From Streptomyces monashensis (lineage in GTDB: Bacteria; Actinomycetota; Actinomycetes; Streptomycetales; Streptomycetaceae): 64,000 bases of DNA. The DNA is taken from assembly GCF_001866665.1 (NCBI RefSeq), contig NZ_MLYO01000052.1:1-64000 (forward strand). The letters run 5' to 3'. Positions within the stretch are counted from its first letter, which is position 1. Each line of letters begins with the position of its first letter. Below are positions 32,568 through 41,577 of the stretch, one piece after another. The notes under the pieces were generated by a model. The model made no database searches and was not told the DNA's origin. It worked only from the letters and a program-made list of their open reading frames with translations. The position numbers were made by a program, and so were the translations under genes.

Positions 32568-34852
32568 CAGATGAACACCCCGATGGGGTTGAGTTCGTCT
32601 TCCCGGGTCGGCTCGTTCACCCAGCCGAGCTCGACAGGGACGTCGTAGAGCCTGCCAGGCGCGAAGCGCGGCCAGAAGTGACGCATGCCGGGCACAATGA
32701 CCTTGACAACCGGAAGTCCGACATCGGGACGGGTTTGGTCGATCACCAGCATCTCCATGCCGAGCCTTTCAACGGTTTCCTGCGCGCGGCACAGGTCATC
32801 CAGGAGATCGCAACCGTCATGGGTGGTGTAGTCGCTGGCCTGCCGCCGGGGCGCCGGCGAGGGGCACAGATACGGCTGGTTCTCAAGCGTCGCCGTCTGC
32901 CACCAGTGCTGCTGGGCCCGGTCGGGATAGGTGTAGCCGCTGCCATCTGCCTGGGCGTGTACGACAGCAGGCAAGAATTGGTTCATCTCTGTCAGGGCGC
33001 GCCCCACAGCGATCCGGGCATCGAAGTGGGCCCCGAACGCAATCAGAATGTCCTCGGTGGGCTTGTCGATCCGCCGGGATATCGCAGCCATGACGGGGAT
33101 GCCGAAGTCGCTGGTTAGATCCAGAACCCAAGCGTCTCGGCCTACAGCCCGGTACTGGGATAGCCACGTCTGAAAGTAGGGCTCGGCAAAACTTCCCAGA
33201 TCCACCTCGGGCCGCTGCACGCGGTTGTACCACCACAGAGCTACGCTGTCGCGCTCCACCAACTCCATGAAACCCTGCAACGTAGCGTCCTCGATGCTCG
33301 TGCCCGCGGCACTGCCATTGGAGTCGGCAGCGGCGTACTGGTGTTCACGGTCGACGGGGTATCCGTAGAACAGCGAGGCAGTGGGCACGTAGCGGTGTTG
33401 TTGGGCAGTCAACGACCACACAGGAGTCCAGTCGATGGGAGCGGTGGTGTCCAGCGGCATCAGGACGCGGTGAAAGTGGACGTCACGTTCGTTCCACGCC
33501 GCACGTTCGGCGAACTGCCGGTCGCTGTAGAGCGCCAGGTCATTGGGAGCAATGGCGCCCTCGCCAAGGTCCGCGTAGGCCGCCGTGATCCGCGCCTCGT
33601 CGCCCTGGTGCACCCCGGAGTACCGCTCCAAGGCCTCGCCCAGGGCGCTGGCCCGCGCCTGCAAGTCACTCATGCCCTTGCCGCAGCTTTGGCTGCGCAA
33701 TCCCACTCGGAGGTCACCCGGTCGGGACATGGGAATGGCGAAGTTCTGTCCCGCTGTGTAGGCGTGGAATCCGGGCCAGAGGCTGGGTAGCTTGTGCAGT
33801 CCGGTCACAGGACCAAGAGCCGGGCTGATCAGATGGCCGTGGAGGTCGAGCATCCGCTGCGGATCCTTGCTGCGATGCCCGCCGTCAACCAGCGTGACCT
33901 TTGGCCTGCTGACCAACTTCACAGGGGAGCGGTGCTGCCGTGCCACGAGTTTCCCGTCGCCGCACTTGGGGCATTGCGGGCGCCGGAACACCACCTGCTC
34001 CTGGGCCGCGAGAGTCACGGTGTCGAACGTGTGCAACATGTCGGGGTTCAGCCCCGCAGCCTGCGCCCGGTGCTCACCTTCCGGCACCGTGTACGCGCCG
34101 GCCAGCCACTTGGCCGCGTGTAGTGCAGCCAGTGCCTCGGCTGCCCCCCGAGTAGCGGGAAGGCTTACTGTCGGTGTGTAACTAGCCGAGCGGGTCGACG
34201 CCTTAGCCACGTATGTCTCGACCATGCGGTTACCGGCCAGTCGGTGCGCCAGACACTCCCAGCAGGCCCCTTCCTCAGGCCGGAAGAAGGGCCCGAACCA
34301 GGCCACGCTGCCCCCGGGCTTAGCGAGCATCCAGGGGCGCTTGTCCGCAAGCGCCTGGTCGTTGATCTGTGACAGCTCCGGTTCCAGGTAATCGTTGACG
34401 ATGACTATCGTCAGGTCCGCTACTCCCTCGGTCAGGTTCAGCCCCAGGCTCTTCCAGGCACGGCGTACCCCTTCGACAGCCGCAGCACCTGCGGCTTGGA
34501 TCCGTACCGTGCCCGAGGAGAGTCGGGATAGAGCGGTGGCGGCGTCGACGCCGGAGTTCTCCCAGAATCCCGCCGAGAGCTCCTCCGCAGTGACGGTCGT
34601 CTCAGCACGCCGCACATAACCAGCCTCCTCCAGCTGGCGAAGGGCACGGGCCACGCTCTGCGCGGGAAACGAACTGGCGAGTTTGGACACGAGGTCGTCC
34701 TCGGTGTGTCCTGCCATCAACAGTGGCCCCAGCGACTCGATGAGCCGGCCTCTCAGCACTGTGCTTTCGCCGCGGTCGGAGGTGAGATACACGCCGTCTC
34801 CATCGAGGACGTCGACCTTCAACGACCGGCGGAAATGCAGTACTGGAGGCAT
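32567..34852 (-). CDS. godD: Fused ThiF-like/YcaO cyclodehydratase
   Basis: 761 residues. The N-terminal half is an ocin-ThiF-like leader-binding domain with a zinc-type CPKCGD near residue 297. The C-terminal half is YcaO (LRVGLRSQSCGKGMSDLQAR, ALGEALERYSG, EDATLQGFMELVERDSVALW, ending PFDDELNP-like EDELNPIGVFI). It cyclises Ser, Thr and Cys of the precursor to azolines using ATP. Known as GodD in goadsporin synthesis. Confidence 0.93.
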   Translation of the reverse strand: MPPVLHFRRSLKVDVLDGDGVYLTSDRGESTVLRGRLIESLGPLLMAGHTEDDLVSKLASSFPAQSVARALRQLEEAGYVRRAETTVTAEELSAGFWENSGVDAATALSRLSSGTVRIQAAGAAAVEGVRRAWKSLGLNLTEGVADLTIVIVNDYLEPELSQINDQALADKRPWMLAKPGGSVAWFGPFFRPEEGACWECLAHRLAGNRMVETYVAKASTRSASYTPTVSLPATRGAAEALAALHAAKWLAGAYTVPEGEHRAQAAGLNPDMLHTFDTVTLAAQEQVVFRRPQCPKCGDGKLVARQHRSPVKLVSRPKVTLVDGGHRSKDPQRMLDLHGHLISPALGPVTGLHKLPSLWPGFHAYTAGQNFAIPMSRPGDLRVGLRSQSCGKGMSDLQARASALGEALERYSGVHQGDEARITAAYADLGEGAIAPNDLALYSDRQFAERAAWNERDVHFHRVLMPLDTTAPIDWTPVWSLTAQQHRYVPTASLFYGYPVDREHQYAAADSNGSAAGTSIEDATLQGFMELVERDSVALWWYNRVQRPEVDLGSFAEPYFQTWLSQYRAVGRDAWVLDLTSDFGIPVMAAISRRIDKPTEDILIAFGAHFDARIAVGRALTEMNQFLPAVVHAQADGSGYTYPDRAQQHWWQTATLENQPYLCPSPAPRRQASDYTTHDGCDLLDDLCRAQETVERLGMEMLVIDQTRPDVGLPVVKVIVPGMRHFWPRFAPGRLYDVPVELGWVNEPTREDELNPIGVFI

Positions 34853-34893
34853 GATTCTCTCTTTGCTGTGAAGCGGAATAACGGTCTGAAGTG

Positions 34894-36585
34894 TCAGCGC
34901 CGACTACTCGTCGAGGGGCTGTCTTGGCCAAGCAAAGCGGCGTACAATTCCGACGGACCGTCGTGGATAAGTCGGCCGGAACTATCCAAGGCGAGTACCC
35001 GGTGCGCGGCGCGGATGATGCGCTCGTCATGGGTGACCACGATGCGCGTCATAGTCTTGTGTCCCAGCGCATCGATGATGTCCTGCTGCGACTGAGAATC
35101 GAGGACGCTTAGCGCTTCGTCCAAGACCAGCAGCTGCGGATCTTTGAGGAGGGCCCGTGTCAGCAGCATGCGCTGCCGCTGCCCTGTGGAAAAATGGGCG
35201 TTGAGGTTCAGCGCCGGAGTCTTGAATCCCATAGGCAGCGCCCGCAGGAGTCCCTCCAGACCTGTTGTCTCCGCTGCGGACCAGATGTCCGCCTCTCGGG
35301 CGGCATAGCCGGTGCCGGCGAGGAGCGTCCCAAGGTCCGCCGCGCCCGGACTCTCGTCCTGCGCCATGTAGGCGATCCGAGGGCCGTCGCCCTCATGTCC
35401 CCAAGTGCGCGCGGTGTTACCCGCAGTGGGGTTTTCCAGGCCCAGGAGGAGTCGCAGCAGAGTGGTCTTGCCTGCCCCGCAGGGCCCGACCAGCGCGATG
35501 AACTCGCCCGGTCGGACGGTAAGGCTGACGTCTCGGATTACGGGCTCGCGGCCATCACTGTAGCTGTACCAGACGGAGTCCAGACTCACGAGCTCACCGT
35601 GGGCGGGGCAGTGCTCCTTCCCTGGCTCCTGGCCGCTGGCTGGTCTCGCCGCGCAGTCTTGGCCAAGCAGCCCAAGGGCGTCCAAGGCCGTGGGAAGAGC
35701 CTGCCCGTATCGTGCAAGCCCCGCCGACAGCGGACCGATGGCCAGCACCCCAGCCAGGAGCTCCGTACCTTCCGACCCGGCTGTTCCCCACAGAGCCGAT
35801 GCAGTGGCTACTGAAGCGGCGAACCACCAGACGCTGCTGTGGAGAAGGCTGTCACGCAAGGCATCGCATGCGCGGAGGACCATCCGCTGCGCGCGCGGAC
35901 GTTCTTGTCCACAATGCCACTTGTGGAGCACAGTGGGCATGCGGCCGTAGACTCGCAGCTCATCGACCGACGCCAGCGCCGACTGGAGCAGCGCTCGAGT
36001 ATCGTGATCCGACTTTGCCCCCCGGGTAACGGCGGCATACCGAAAGCACTGCAACGCCGTGACCAAAACGACCAATGCCGAAAACGTGGCCAGTAGCGTC
36101 CATCCCAGCCAAGGGGTGACGGCAGCCAATGCAGCCAATGCCAGACACATGCATACCGGCGTCAACAGCGTTTCCGGCGAGGCCACTCCCAGCGCTCGGC
36201 GGCAGCGCGTCGGGCCACCCGCCAGTAGCAGGAACCGCGCGGGAGGCACTGCACGCATCACCGACGGCGACTGATTCACTACACGGTGCCACACGCGCCG
36301 CTCCCAGTGCTGCTGCAGGCGGTCCGCGAGCTGCATCCAGGCCGCATCATGCCGCCGAGCCACCACGTGCACGGCGGCGATGGCTGCCACGCACACCAGC
36401 GAGGCCAGTACCCAAGACCAGCTCGAGGAAAGGACGTCTGCATGCAGTGCCCACGGAGTGAGCAGAGCGGGTAGGAGACGCAGGAGGGCTAGGGCGGTAC
36501 CCGCAGCCACCGCACCGGCGATCTGGGCTCGCGCGACGGGTGACCGCAGTGCATGTCGGATTACGGAAGGGCGGGTGTGTTCCAT
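34894..36585 (-). CDS. godC: ABC transporter, fused permease-ATPase
   Basis: 563 residues from ATG 36585 (MEHTRPSVIRHALRSP). Membrane helices fill the first ~300 residues; Walker A GPCGAGKTT near residue 365, signature-equivalent FSTGQRQRMLLTRALL and Walker B LLVLDEALSVLD. It overlaps the end of godB by 25 bases; the two probably form a heterodimeric exporter. The signature reads STGQ rather than SGGQ and the Walker B Glu is kept. Confidence 0.9.
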   Translation of the reverse strand: MEHTRPSVIRHALRSPVARAQIAGAVAAGTALALLRLLPALLTPWALHADVLSSSWSWVLASLVCVAAIAAVHVVARRHDAAWMQLADRLQQHWERRVWHRVVNQSPSVMRAVPPARFLLLAGGPTRCRRALGVASPETLLTPVCMCLALAALAAVTPWLGWTLLATFSALVVLVTALQCFRYAAVTRGAKSDHDTRALLQSALASVDELRVYGRMPTVLHKWHCGQERPRAQRMVLRACDALRDSLLHSSVWWFAASVATASALWGTAGSEGTELLAGVLAIGPLSAGLARYGQALPTALDALGLLGQDCAARPASGQEPGKEHCPAHGELVSLDSVWYSYSDGREPVIRDVSLTVRPGEFIALVGPCGAGKTTLLRLLLGLENPTAGNTARTWGHEGDGPRIAYMAQDESPGAADLGTLLAGTGYAAREADIWSAAETTGLEGLLRALPMGFKTPALNLNAHFSTGQRQRMLLTRALLKDPQLLVLDEALSVLDSQSQQDIIDALGHKTMTRIVVTHDERIIRAAHRVLALDSSGRLIHDGPSELYAALLGQDSPSTSSRR

Positions 36586-38624
36586 GGGGTGAGTCGGCCT
36601 CCCTCCAGTACGTACACTGCGTCGGCCAGTTCGCCGAGTCGGGCGTCGGCCCGGAGCCACACAGTCGTGACACCACGCTCCCGGAGCGCGTTCAGAACAT
36701 TGCGTTCTTGGTCCCTGTCCATTGCGCTGGTGGCGTTGTCCACCACCAGGACCTTCGGGCACCGTGCCAGGGCCCGCGCGAGGGCCAGGCTCTGGCGTTG
36801 CCCCCCGCTGAAGTTCGTACCGTCGGCGGCAACGCGCGCATCCCAAGGGCCTCCGCGTTTCGCTACCGCCTCACGCAACCCCACCGCTCCCAGCGCATCC
36901 TCGATATCCTCTGCCGAGATAGATGGGTCCCACAGGGCGACGTTGTCGGCGACGCTCCCCGGAAAGATGGCGGATGCCTGTGCGACGTACGCGAGTTGCC
37001 GGACATCGGTCTCCACGGTGCCGGACGATGGCGGAAGCACGCCGACCAGCAGCCGTGCCAAGGTGCTCTTTCCGCTTCCCGACGCCCCGACAATATGCAC
37101 CATCTTGCCCGGGCATACCGTCAGGTTCGCCTGACGCACCACCACCGGCTGCGCGGCGGTGTAGCCGAAGCTTACGTTGTGCAGCCGGATCTGCTGCTCC
37201 GGGAGCCCGGGCCCGAGCTCACCCGTCACGAACCGAGAAGTCGTCGGAGAGCGCAGAATGTCATCGAGCACGGCCAACTTTGGCCTCAGGTTTTTGACTT
37301 CGACGTAGGTCCGCGTCAACACCCCCTGCTGAAGCGCCAGCAAGGCGGCTGCTGGGACCAGCGGCATCACCTGGCCCAACGACCCGGGGAGATGCGAGAC
37401 GACGTAGAGCACCACGAGCCAAATGCCGAGGCTCAGAGCCATGTCGAAGGCCGCCACGCGGCGCAGACTCTTGTGCACTCGGTCGTACAGGACACGCTGC
37501 AAAGAGAGGAGCTGACGCTGGGAGCTTTCCAAAGCACTGATAAGGTCCCGGCTGCCGCCTTCGGCGGCGAGGGTGTCCGACGCGGCCAGCGCAGAGCTGA
37601 GGAGCCCGTCGCGTACCAACTGTCCGGCAACGACGGGATGCTCGTCACGCACGGAGCGGTCCGCTATGCGGGCCACCATCAATCCGCTGATGACCTGTCC
37701 CGCGAACAGGGCTGCAATCCACCAAGAAGCGGCTAGCGCCGTGCCAATGAGGACGACGGCGATGGTCACCGCAGCCACGGCGGCGGCGACCAGTCGGTGG
37801 ACAAGCTGTAGCGCTACAGCGTCGACTAATTGCACGCGGGCCACGAGCGCGGTGGACCGACGTCGTGCGAAAAACTCGGAGGGTAATTTCGCCAGCTGCC
37901 CCAGTACGCGGTGCGTCAAGTTCCGGCAGATGCCGTCCTTGAGGCGTGCATACAGCAGGTGCAAACACAATGCCAGGAAGGCCGCGGCAGCAGCCACCAC
38001 TATCAGCCGCAGTTCGCGGGCGTGGACAGCGAGCACCGCGACGAGCCCTTGGAGTACACCTAGCACGAGTGCGACGGCCACGGCCATCCGCCCGCTAGAT
38101 GTGAACAGGTCCGCCATCTGGTGCCGCAGCGAGCGCCGGGCTCCGCTGGGGTCGAACTCACTGCCGGGCTCGAAGAGGAGCACGATGCCGTTGAAGCGCC
38201 GCTGGAACTCTGTCGCATCCTGAGAGTGCCGGCCGCGGGCGGGATCGTTGACGAGTATCCGCGAATTACTTTCGACGCCTTCTACAACAACGAAGTGCCC
38301 ACCGTCGATGAGTGTTATGGCGGGATAAACAAGTCTGCCAAGTGTCTCGATAAATGATTGATGGCTGTCTGACTTGGCGGCGACGCGGATGGCCCGCGTG
38401 GATAGCCCGTATTTCTGTGCGGCACGCAGGATGGCCGCCGCACTGGTGCCGTCACGGCCGGTCCCACAGGCATCTCTGAGAATGTGCGAATCAATATGCA
38501 GGCCATGATAGGAAAGAATTCCACCAAGACACGCCGAGGCACAATCCGCTTCCTCCATCTGAGGCGTGAGCAGGGTGCGCGCGATGCGCTTAGAGCTCTG
38601 TTTCTGGCCGCGCTGCACTTTCAC
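36561..38624 (-). CDS. godB: ABC exporter with N-terminal C39-type peptidase domain
   Basis: About 687 residues. Residues 20-150 form a C39 domain: QMEEADCASACLGGILSYHG (Cys28), GGHFVVVEGV (His) and VNDPARGRH (Asp). Then six membrane helices and an ATPase with GASGSGKST, SGGQRQSLALARALA and VLVVDNATSAMD. The C39 domain would cut the precursor after its Gly-Ala and couple this to export. Two TTA codons (37827-37829 and 37884-37886) imply bldA dependence. I prefer GTG 38624 (strong G-rich ribosome site) or the GTG two codons on; GTG 38648 is possible. Confidence 0.9.
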   Translation of the reverse strand: MKVQRGQKQSSKRIARTLLTPQMEEADCASACLGGILSYHGLHIDSHILRDACGTGRDGTSAAAILRAAQKYGLSTRAIRVAAKSDSHQSFIETLGRLVYPAITLIDGGHFVVVEGVESNSRILVNDPARGRHSQDATEFQRRFNGIVLLFEPGSEFDPSGARRSLRHQMADLFTSSGRMAVAVALVLGVLQGLVAVLAVHARELRLIVVAAAAAFLALCLHLLYARLKDGICRNLTHRVLGQLAKLPSEFFARRRSTALVARVQLVDAVALQLVHRLVAAAVAAVTIAVVLIGTALAASWWIAALFAGQVISGLMVARIADRSVRDEHPVVAGQLVRDGLLSSALAASDTLAAEGGSRDLISALESSQRQLLSLQRVLYDRVHKSLRRVAAFDMALSLGIWLVVLYVVSHLPGSLGQVMPLVPAAALLALQQGVLTRTYVEVKNLRPKLAVLDDILRSPTTSRFVTGELGPGLPEQQIRLHNVSFGYTAAQPVVVRQANLTVCPGKMVHIVGASGSGKSTLARLLVGVLPPSSGTVETDVRQLAYVAQASAIFPGSVADNVALWDPSISAEDIEDALGAVGLREAVAKRGGPWDARVAADGTNFSGGQRQSLALARALARCPKVLVVDNATSAMDRDQERNVLNALRERGVTTVWLRADARLGELADAVYVLEGGRLTPWNTPALP

Positions 38625-38692
38625 CCCCTTCCCCCTGACGGATCCCACCCAAGCCTGTCAGGGCCTATCGGCCATTCCCTCGCGCGTGTCAT

Positions 38693-38733
38693 CGGCCGGG
38701 TGGTGCAGTCGGAAGACTGGCACCACCCGGCCG
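38693..38733 (-). terminator. Attenuator hairpin after godA
   Basis: Arms CGGCCGGGTGGTG-CAGTC and GACTGGCACCACCCGGCCG pair with one bulged base around GGAA. It lies 12 bases after the godA stop and about 70 bases before godB. Such stem-loops let the precursor be made in excess over the enzymes by partial termination or 3'-end protection. There is no T-run. Confidence 0.75.
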
Positions 38734-38744
38734 CTAGCGACGGA

Positions 38745-38894
38745 TCAGACGCAGCCGGCCGAGCTCAGCGTGCCGCCACTGCACAGGATGGTGCTGACGG
38801 TGGCCGCGCCGTTGGTCGAGGAAAGCTCCTCGATGGTCACCTCCGCGTCGACGCTCTCGACATCGTCGATCGCCAGGTCCTGGATGTTTTCCAT
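38745..38894 (-). CDS. godA: Goadsporin precursor peptide
   Basis: 49 residues, ATG 38894 with AAGGAG eight bases upstream. Leader of 30 residues starts MENIQDLAIDDVESVDAE and ends SSTNGA. The core is ATVSTILCSGGTLSSAGCV, 19 residues, identical to the goadsporin backbone as I know it (a linear azole peptide with six azoles, two Dha and N-acetyl-Ala). The Gly-Ala before the core fits C39 cleavage by GodB. It is first in the minus operon godA-B-C-D-E-F-G-H. Confidence 0.95.
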   Translation of the reverse strand: MENIQDLAIDDVESVDAEVTIEELSSTNGAATVSTILCSGGTLSSAGCV

Positions 38895-38957
38895 GACGCT
38901 CTCCTTACGTGTGTCGGAAATTTTATTTCGACCCTAATAAGAGAGAGGAGTCGGTTG

Positions 38958-38984
38958 CGAGTTGGATTCCTCGAATCCAACTCG
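38958..38984. promoter_or_regulatory. Perfect 12-bp inverted repeat upstream of godA
   Basis: CGAGTTGGATTC and GAATCCAACTCG surround CTC. The centre lies 77 bases upstream of the godA start. The symmetry and position suggest an operator for a cluster regulator or a 5' hairpin in the transcript. No regulator gene for godA is visible nearby. Confidence 0.65.
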
Positions 38985-39109
38985 GCCATGTCTGAGTCAG
39001 CTTTCACTGACCCCTTCCCCCCGCTTGATCAGGCTCGGCGAATTTAACATGCCCGCAACTGAACATACAATCGATTTCTGTATGGTCACGCTTGGAAGGT
39101 GGCGTAAAA

Positions 39110-39260
39110 GGCTCTTGTCTGAGTAGTTCTTACAGCTCTCCGCACCGGTGCACCGCCGGGTGCAGATGGGCGTGCCGTCCAGCAGCACGATCCCACTACT
39201 CGTACGGGTAGTCCTCTTTAGGGCTCCAGGCGCAGGCGGCCAGCAGGCTGGCAACCTCCC
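39110..39260 (-). pseudogene. IS5-type transposase remnant
   Basis: The minus frame contains GIVLLDGTPICTRRCTGAES, matching the first catalytic Asp block of the IS5-type transposase at 49490 (VVLLDGTLIPTQRRTGRNN). It breaks off on both sides. A short dead fragment. Confidence 0.55.
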
Positions 39261-39394
39261 TGACCCGCCGGGGACACGGTGGTGGGGTGTATCCCGCCAC
39301 CGCGGGTCAGTCACCGGGCAAGAGCCCCTTGCATGATCAAGATCTGGCCGGATCTATCCGGTGGGGTCCCGCAAGCCAGCCCGGCAGCGACACC

Positions 39395-39870
39395 ATGACC
39401 GAGTCATTGCCACTTGCTACCTGGAGCAGGTCCCGGTCTGCCTCGGATAGAGCAGGTTGAGGATGGGCGCCCAGGCTGCCTCTCCGGACAGGGCGTCACC
39501 GCGGGCTGTCCCCCCGCACAGAAAGGTCTTCGAGGGTGCGCCGGGGCCTTCACCGGGGAAGCCGGCATCGGCACGGGCAACCACGTGCAGCGGGACGCCA
39601 ACTGCGCGACGTCGCGTGGCCAACTGCTCGGCATACCGAAGGGAAGGTCACAACGCATCGTCACCACCGGCGATCAACAGTACGTCAGCGAGAGCCTTCC
39701 CCACCGGGATCGCGGCGACGTTCAGGTGCCGGGCGAACGTCCGCTCGCTGAGTTCGTACCAGCCACGGATCGCTACCGGGCCGTCACCTTTCTTTGTAGC
39801 CTGCCAGGAGTCGTCCACCGGGACGAAGGGCAGCGGCCGTCCCTGCCAGGTCCAGGAAGACCGATACGGA
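39395..39870 (-). pseudogene. BAAT/acyl-CoA thioester hydrolase-like pseudogene
   Basis: One frame reads LPFVPVDDSW (39833 downward), then AIRGWYELSERTFARHLNVA and VLLIAGGDDAL, then a stop at once. Another frame continues LRYAEQLATRRRAVGVPLHV and FLCGGTARGDALSGEAAWAP. Together they match the C-terminal alpha/beta-hydrolase part of bile-acid-CoA acyltransferase/thioesterase-like proteins with a frameshift near 39655. The N-terminus would lie beyond the IS1380 insertion at 39897, which may have cut the gene. Confidence 0.6.
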
Positions 39871-39896
39871 TGCTGCCGGCTAGCCCCGGGACCTAA

Positions 39897-41577
39897 CCTC
39901 CGCGTTTCGCTTCGGGAGGCTGAGCTGGTGTGATGGCCGTGAAGTGGGGGTTCTGGTTGTTGGCAGCCGGGCGGGCATGGTCGAGGCCCGACGCGCGGGT
40001 CGGGTTCTCCAGGGTTCCTCGGGTCGTGGGTGTGTAGGGACGGTGCCGAGGTTCAGGTGGCTGGCCGTGGCAGCGCCGCCAGGCAGGCGAATGCGCTGGT
40101 CAGCTCGTTTCGCCAGGGCCAGGTTACGGCGATCCGCAGGTGCAAGCGGCGCCCGCCGCGGGTGATGCGGGCAGCGGCGTGCAGCAGACGGTAGCGGAGC
40201 TTCTTCGGCTCGGCGGCCGCCAGTTCACCCTCCAGCAGCAGGATGCGTGTCCAGGCGAGGAGGTCGAGGGCGGTCAGGGACAGCTCCAGCCACGCTTGGT
40301 TGACCTGGAAGTGTCGGGAGGGGAAGCGGCCGAAGCCGGTGGTCTTGCCGCAGCGGATGCGGTCCTCGACGCGGGCGTGAGCGCGGTGGCGGACTTCCAG
40401 GTGCTGCAAGGAGCCTTCGCCGTAGGGGGTGTCGGTGAGGAAGACCTGGTGGCGCATGCCTTCGTCGAGATCGAACAGGGACAGCTGGGCGCCGGGATGC
40501 GGGCGCTCGCGGCGGACGATGATCCGGGTGTCCTCGGGCAGGCCCGGCAGGTCGACCAGGCCGGTGAGTTCGGCGACGTGGGCGCCTTGACGCAGGGTGC
40601 CGTCCTGTTCGAGGGCGGGGTGCCAGACCTGGTCGGGCAGCTGGCGTATCGCTCGGCGGACTGGTTCGGTGATGGACCAACCGACGGAGAAGGACGCTTG
40701 GATCCCGCGCGAGCGGAGGCCGCGGATGTGGGCCAGGAACGCTTTGGCGGATCCGGCGCTGTCCGCACGGATGAGGATGTCGGTGCCGTGGCGGTGGACA
40801 TCGGGGAGCTGGGCGAGCGCGGCGTCGAGCACGCTGATGTGGTCCTCGGCGGTGTTGGCCGCGGCGTTGCCAGGCCGCAGCAGGCCGGCCAGGGCCTCGC
40901 CGGTGTTGTCGAGGAAGCACAGCAGCGGGTGGTAGCCGAAGCCGTGTTTGTAGGTCGGCGCCGCGTTCTCCTTCTCGGAGTGGCAGGTGACCAGGGTGGC
41001 GTCGATGTCCAGGACCAGATCCGGCAGTTCGCGTCCGCCTGCACGGGAGGCCGGTATCGCCTCCCGCCTCTCGCCGGCTTGCAGCCAGGCGACCTCGCGG
41101 GCGGTGGCACGGGCCGCGCGCAGAGCGCCGAGTGCGGTCGGATCGATGCCCGCCAGCAGGCGCCATGCGGTGGGGTTGGAAGCGACCGGGCCGAACACCT
41201 CGGCCTGATCGCGCAGCAGGGCCAGGTCGGCGATCGCCTCGCCGCCGTCGGCCAGCATCACCGCCAGGTCCACGGCGATCCGGCCGGGGGCGTGACCGGT
41301 GCCGCGCGGCCGTAGTTGGCGCAGCGCGTCGGTGAAGGCCGTGGTCAGGCCGGTGGCATCGGCGAGATCGGCCAGGAGGCGGGACCCGGCATGACTGACC
41401 ACCCCGCGACCGTCGGCTGATACGACGAGCTTGGGACGCGACCCGGTAGCGTGCACGCAGAAAGTGCCTTCCTGCTGTGGTGACAGAAGCCCTAGACAAG
41501 CCTCATCATCCCAGCTCAGAAGGCACTTTCGCGTTCCCGCTCAAGATCCGGACGCCACCGCAAGTGAAACGCGGAGG
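39897..41577 (-). mobile_element. Intact IS1380-family insertion sequence
   Basis: Terminal inverted repeats CCTCCGCGTTTCGCTT (39897-39912) and AAGTGAAACGCGGAGG (41562-41577) match at 15 of 16 positions. The element is flanked on both sides by the target duplication CTAA (39893-39896 and 41578-41581). Length 1681 bp with one full transposase. The intact duplication indicates a recent insertion, between godA and the ffs/ffh pair. Confidence 0.93.
40053..41456 (-). CDS. IS1380-family transposase
   Basis: 467 residues, uninterrupted. It begins KLVVSADGRGVVSHAGSRLL after a short tail, with DLVLDIDATLVTCHSEKENA (first catalytic Asp), NTAEDHISVLDAAL, DILIRADSAGSAKAF (second Asp) and the C-terminal WLELSLTALDLLAWTRILLL. 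DDE transposase of the element at 39897-41577. Confidence 0.95.
   Translation of the reverse strand: MHATGSRPKLVVSADGRGVVSHAGSRLLADLADATGLTTAFTDALRQLRPRGTGHAPGRIAVDLAVMLADGGEAIADLALLRDQAEVFGPVASNPTAWRLLAGIDPTALGALRAARATAREVAWLQAGERREAIPASRAGGRELPDLVLDIDATLVTCHSEKENAAPTYKHGFGYHPLLCFLDNTGEALAGLLRPGNAAANTAEDHISVLDAALAQLPDVHRHGTDILIRADSAGSAKAFLAHIRGLRSRGIQASFSVGWSITEPVRRAIRQLPDQVWHPALEQDGTLRQGAHVAELTGLVDLPGLPEDTRIIVRRERPHPGAQLSLFDLDEGMRHQVFLTDTPYGEGSLQHLEVRHRAHARVEDRIRCGKTTGFGRFPSRHFQVNQAWLELSLTALDLLAWTRILLLEGELAAAEPKKLRYRLLHAAARITRGGRRLHLRIAVTWPWRNELTSAFACLAALPRPAT

Noticed and set aside
38997..39314. 105-codon minus frame as a god cluster gene
   Set aside because: Its middle is a transposase fragment and the rest lacks coding character.
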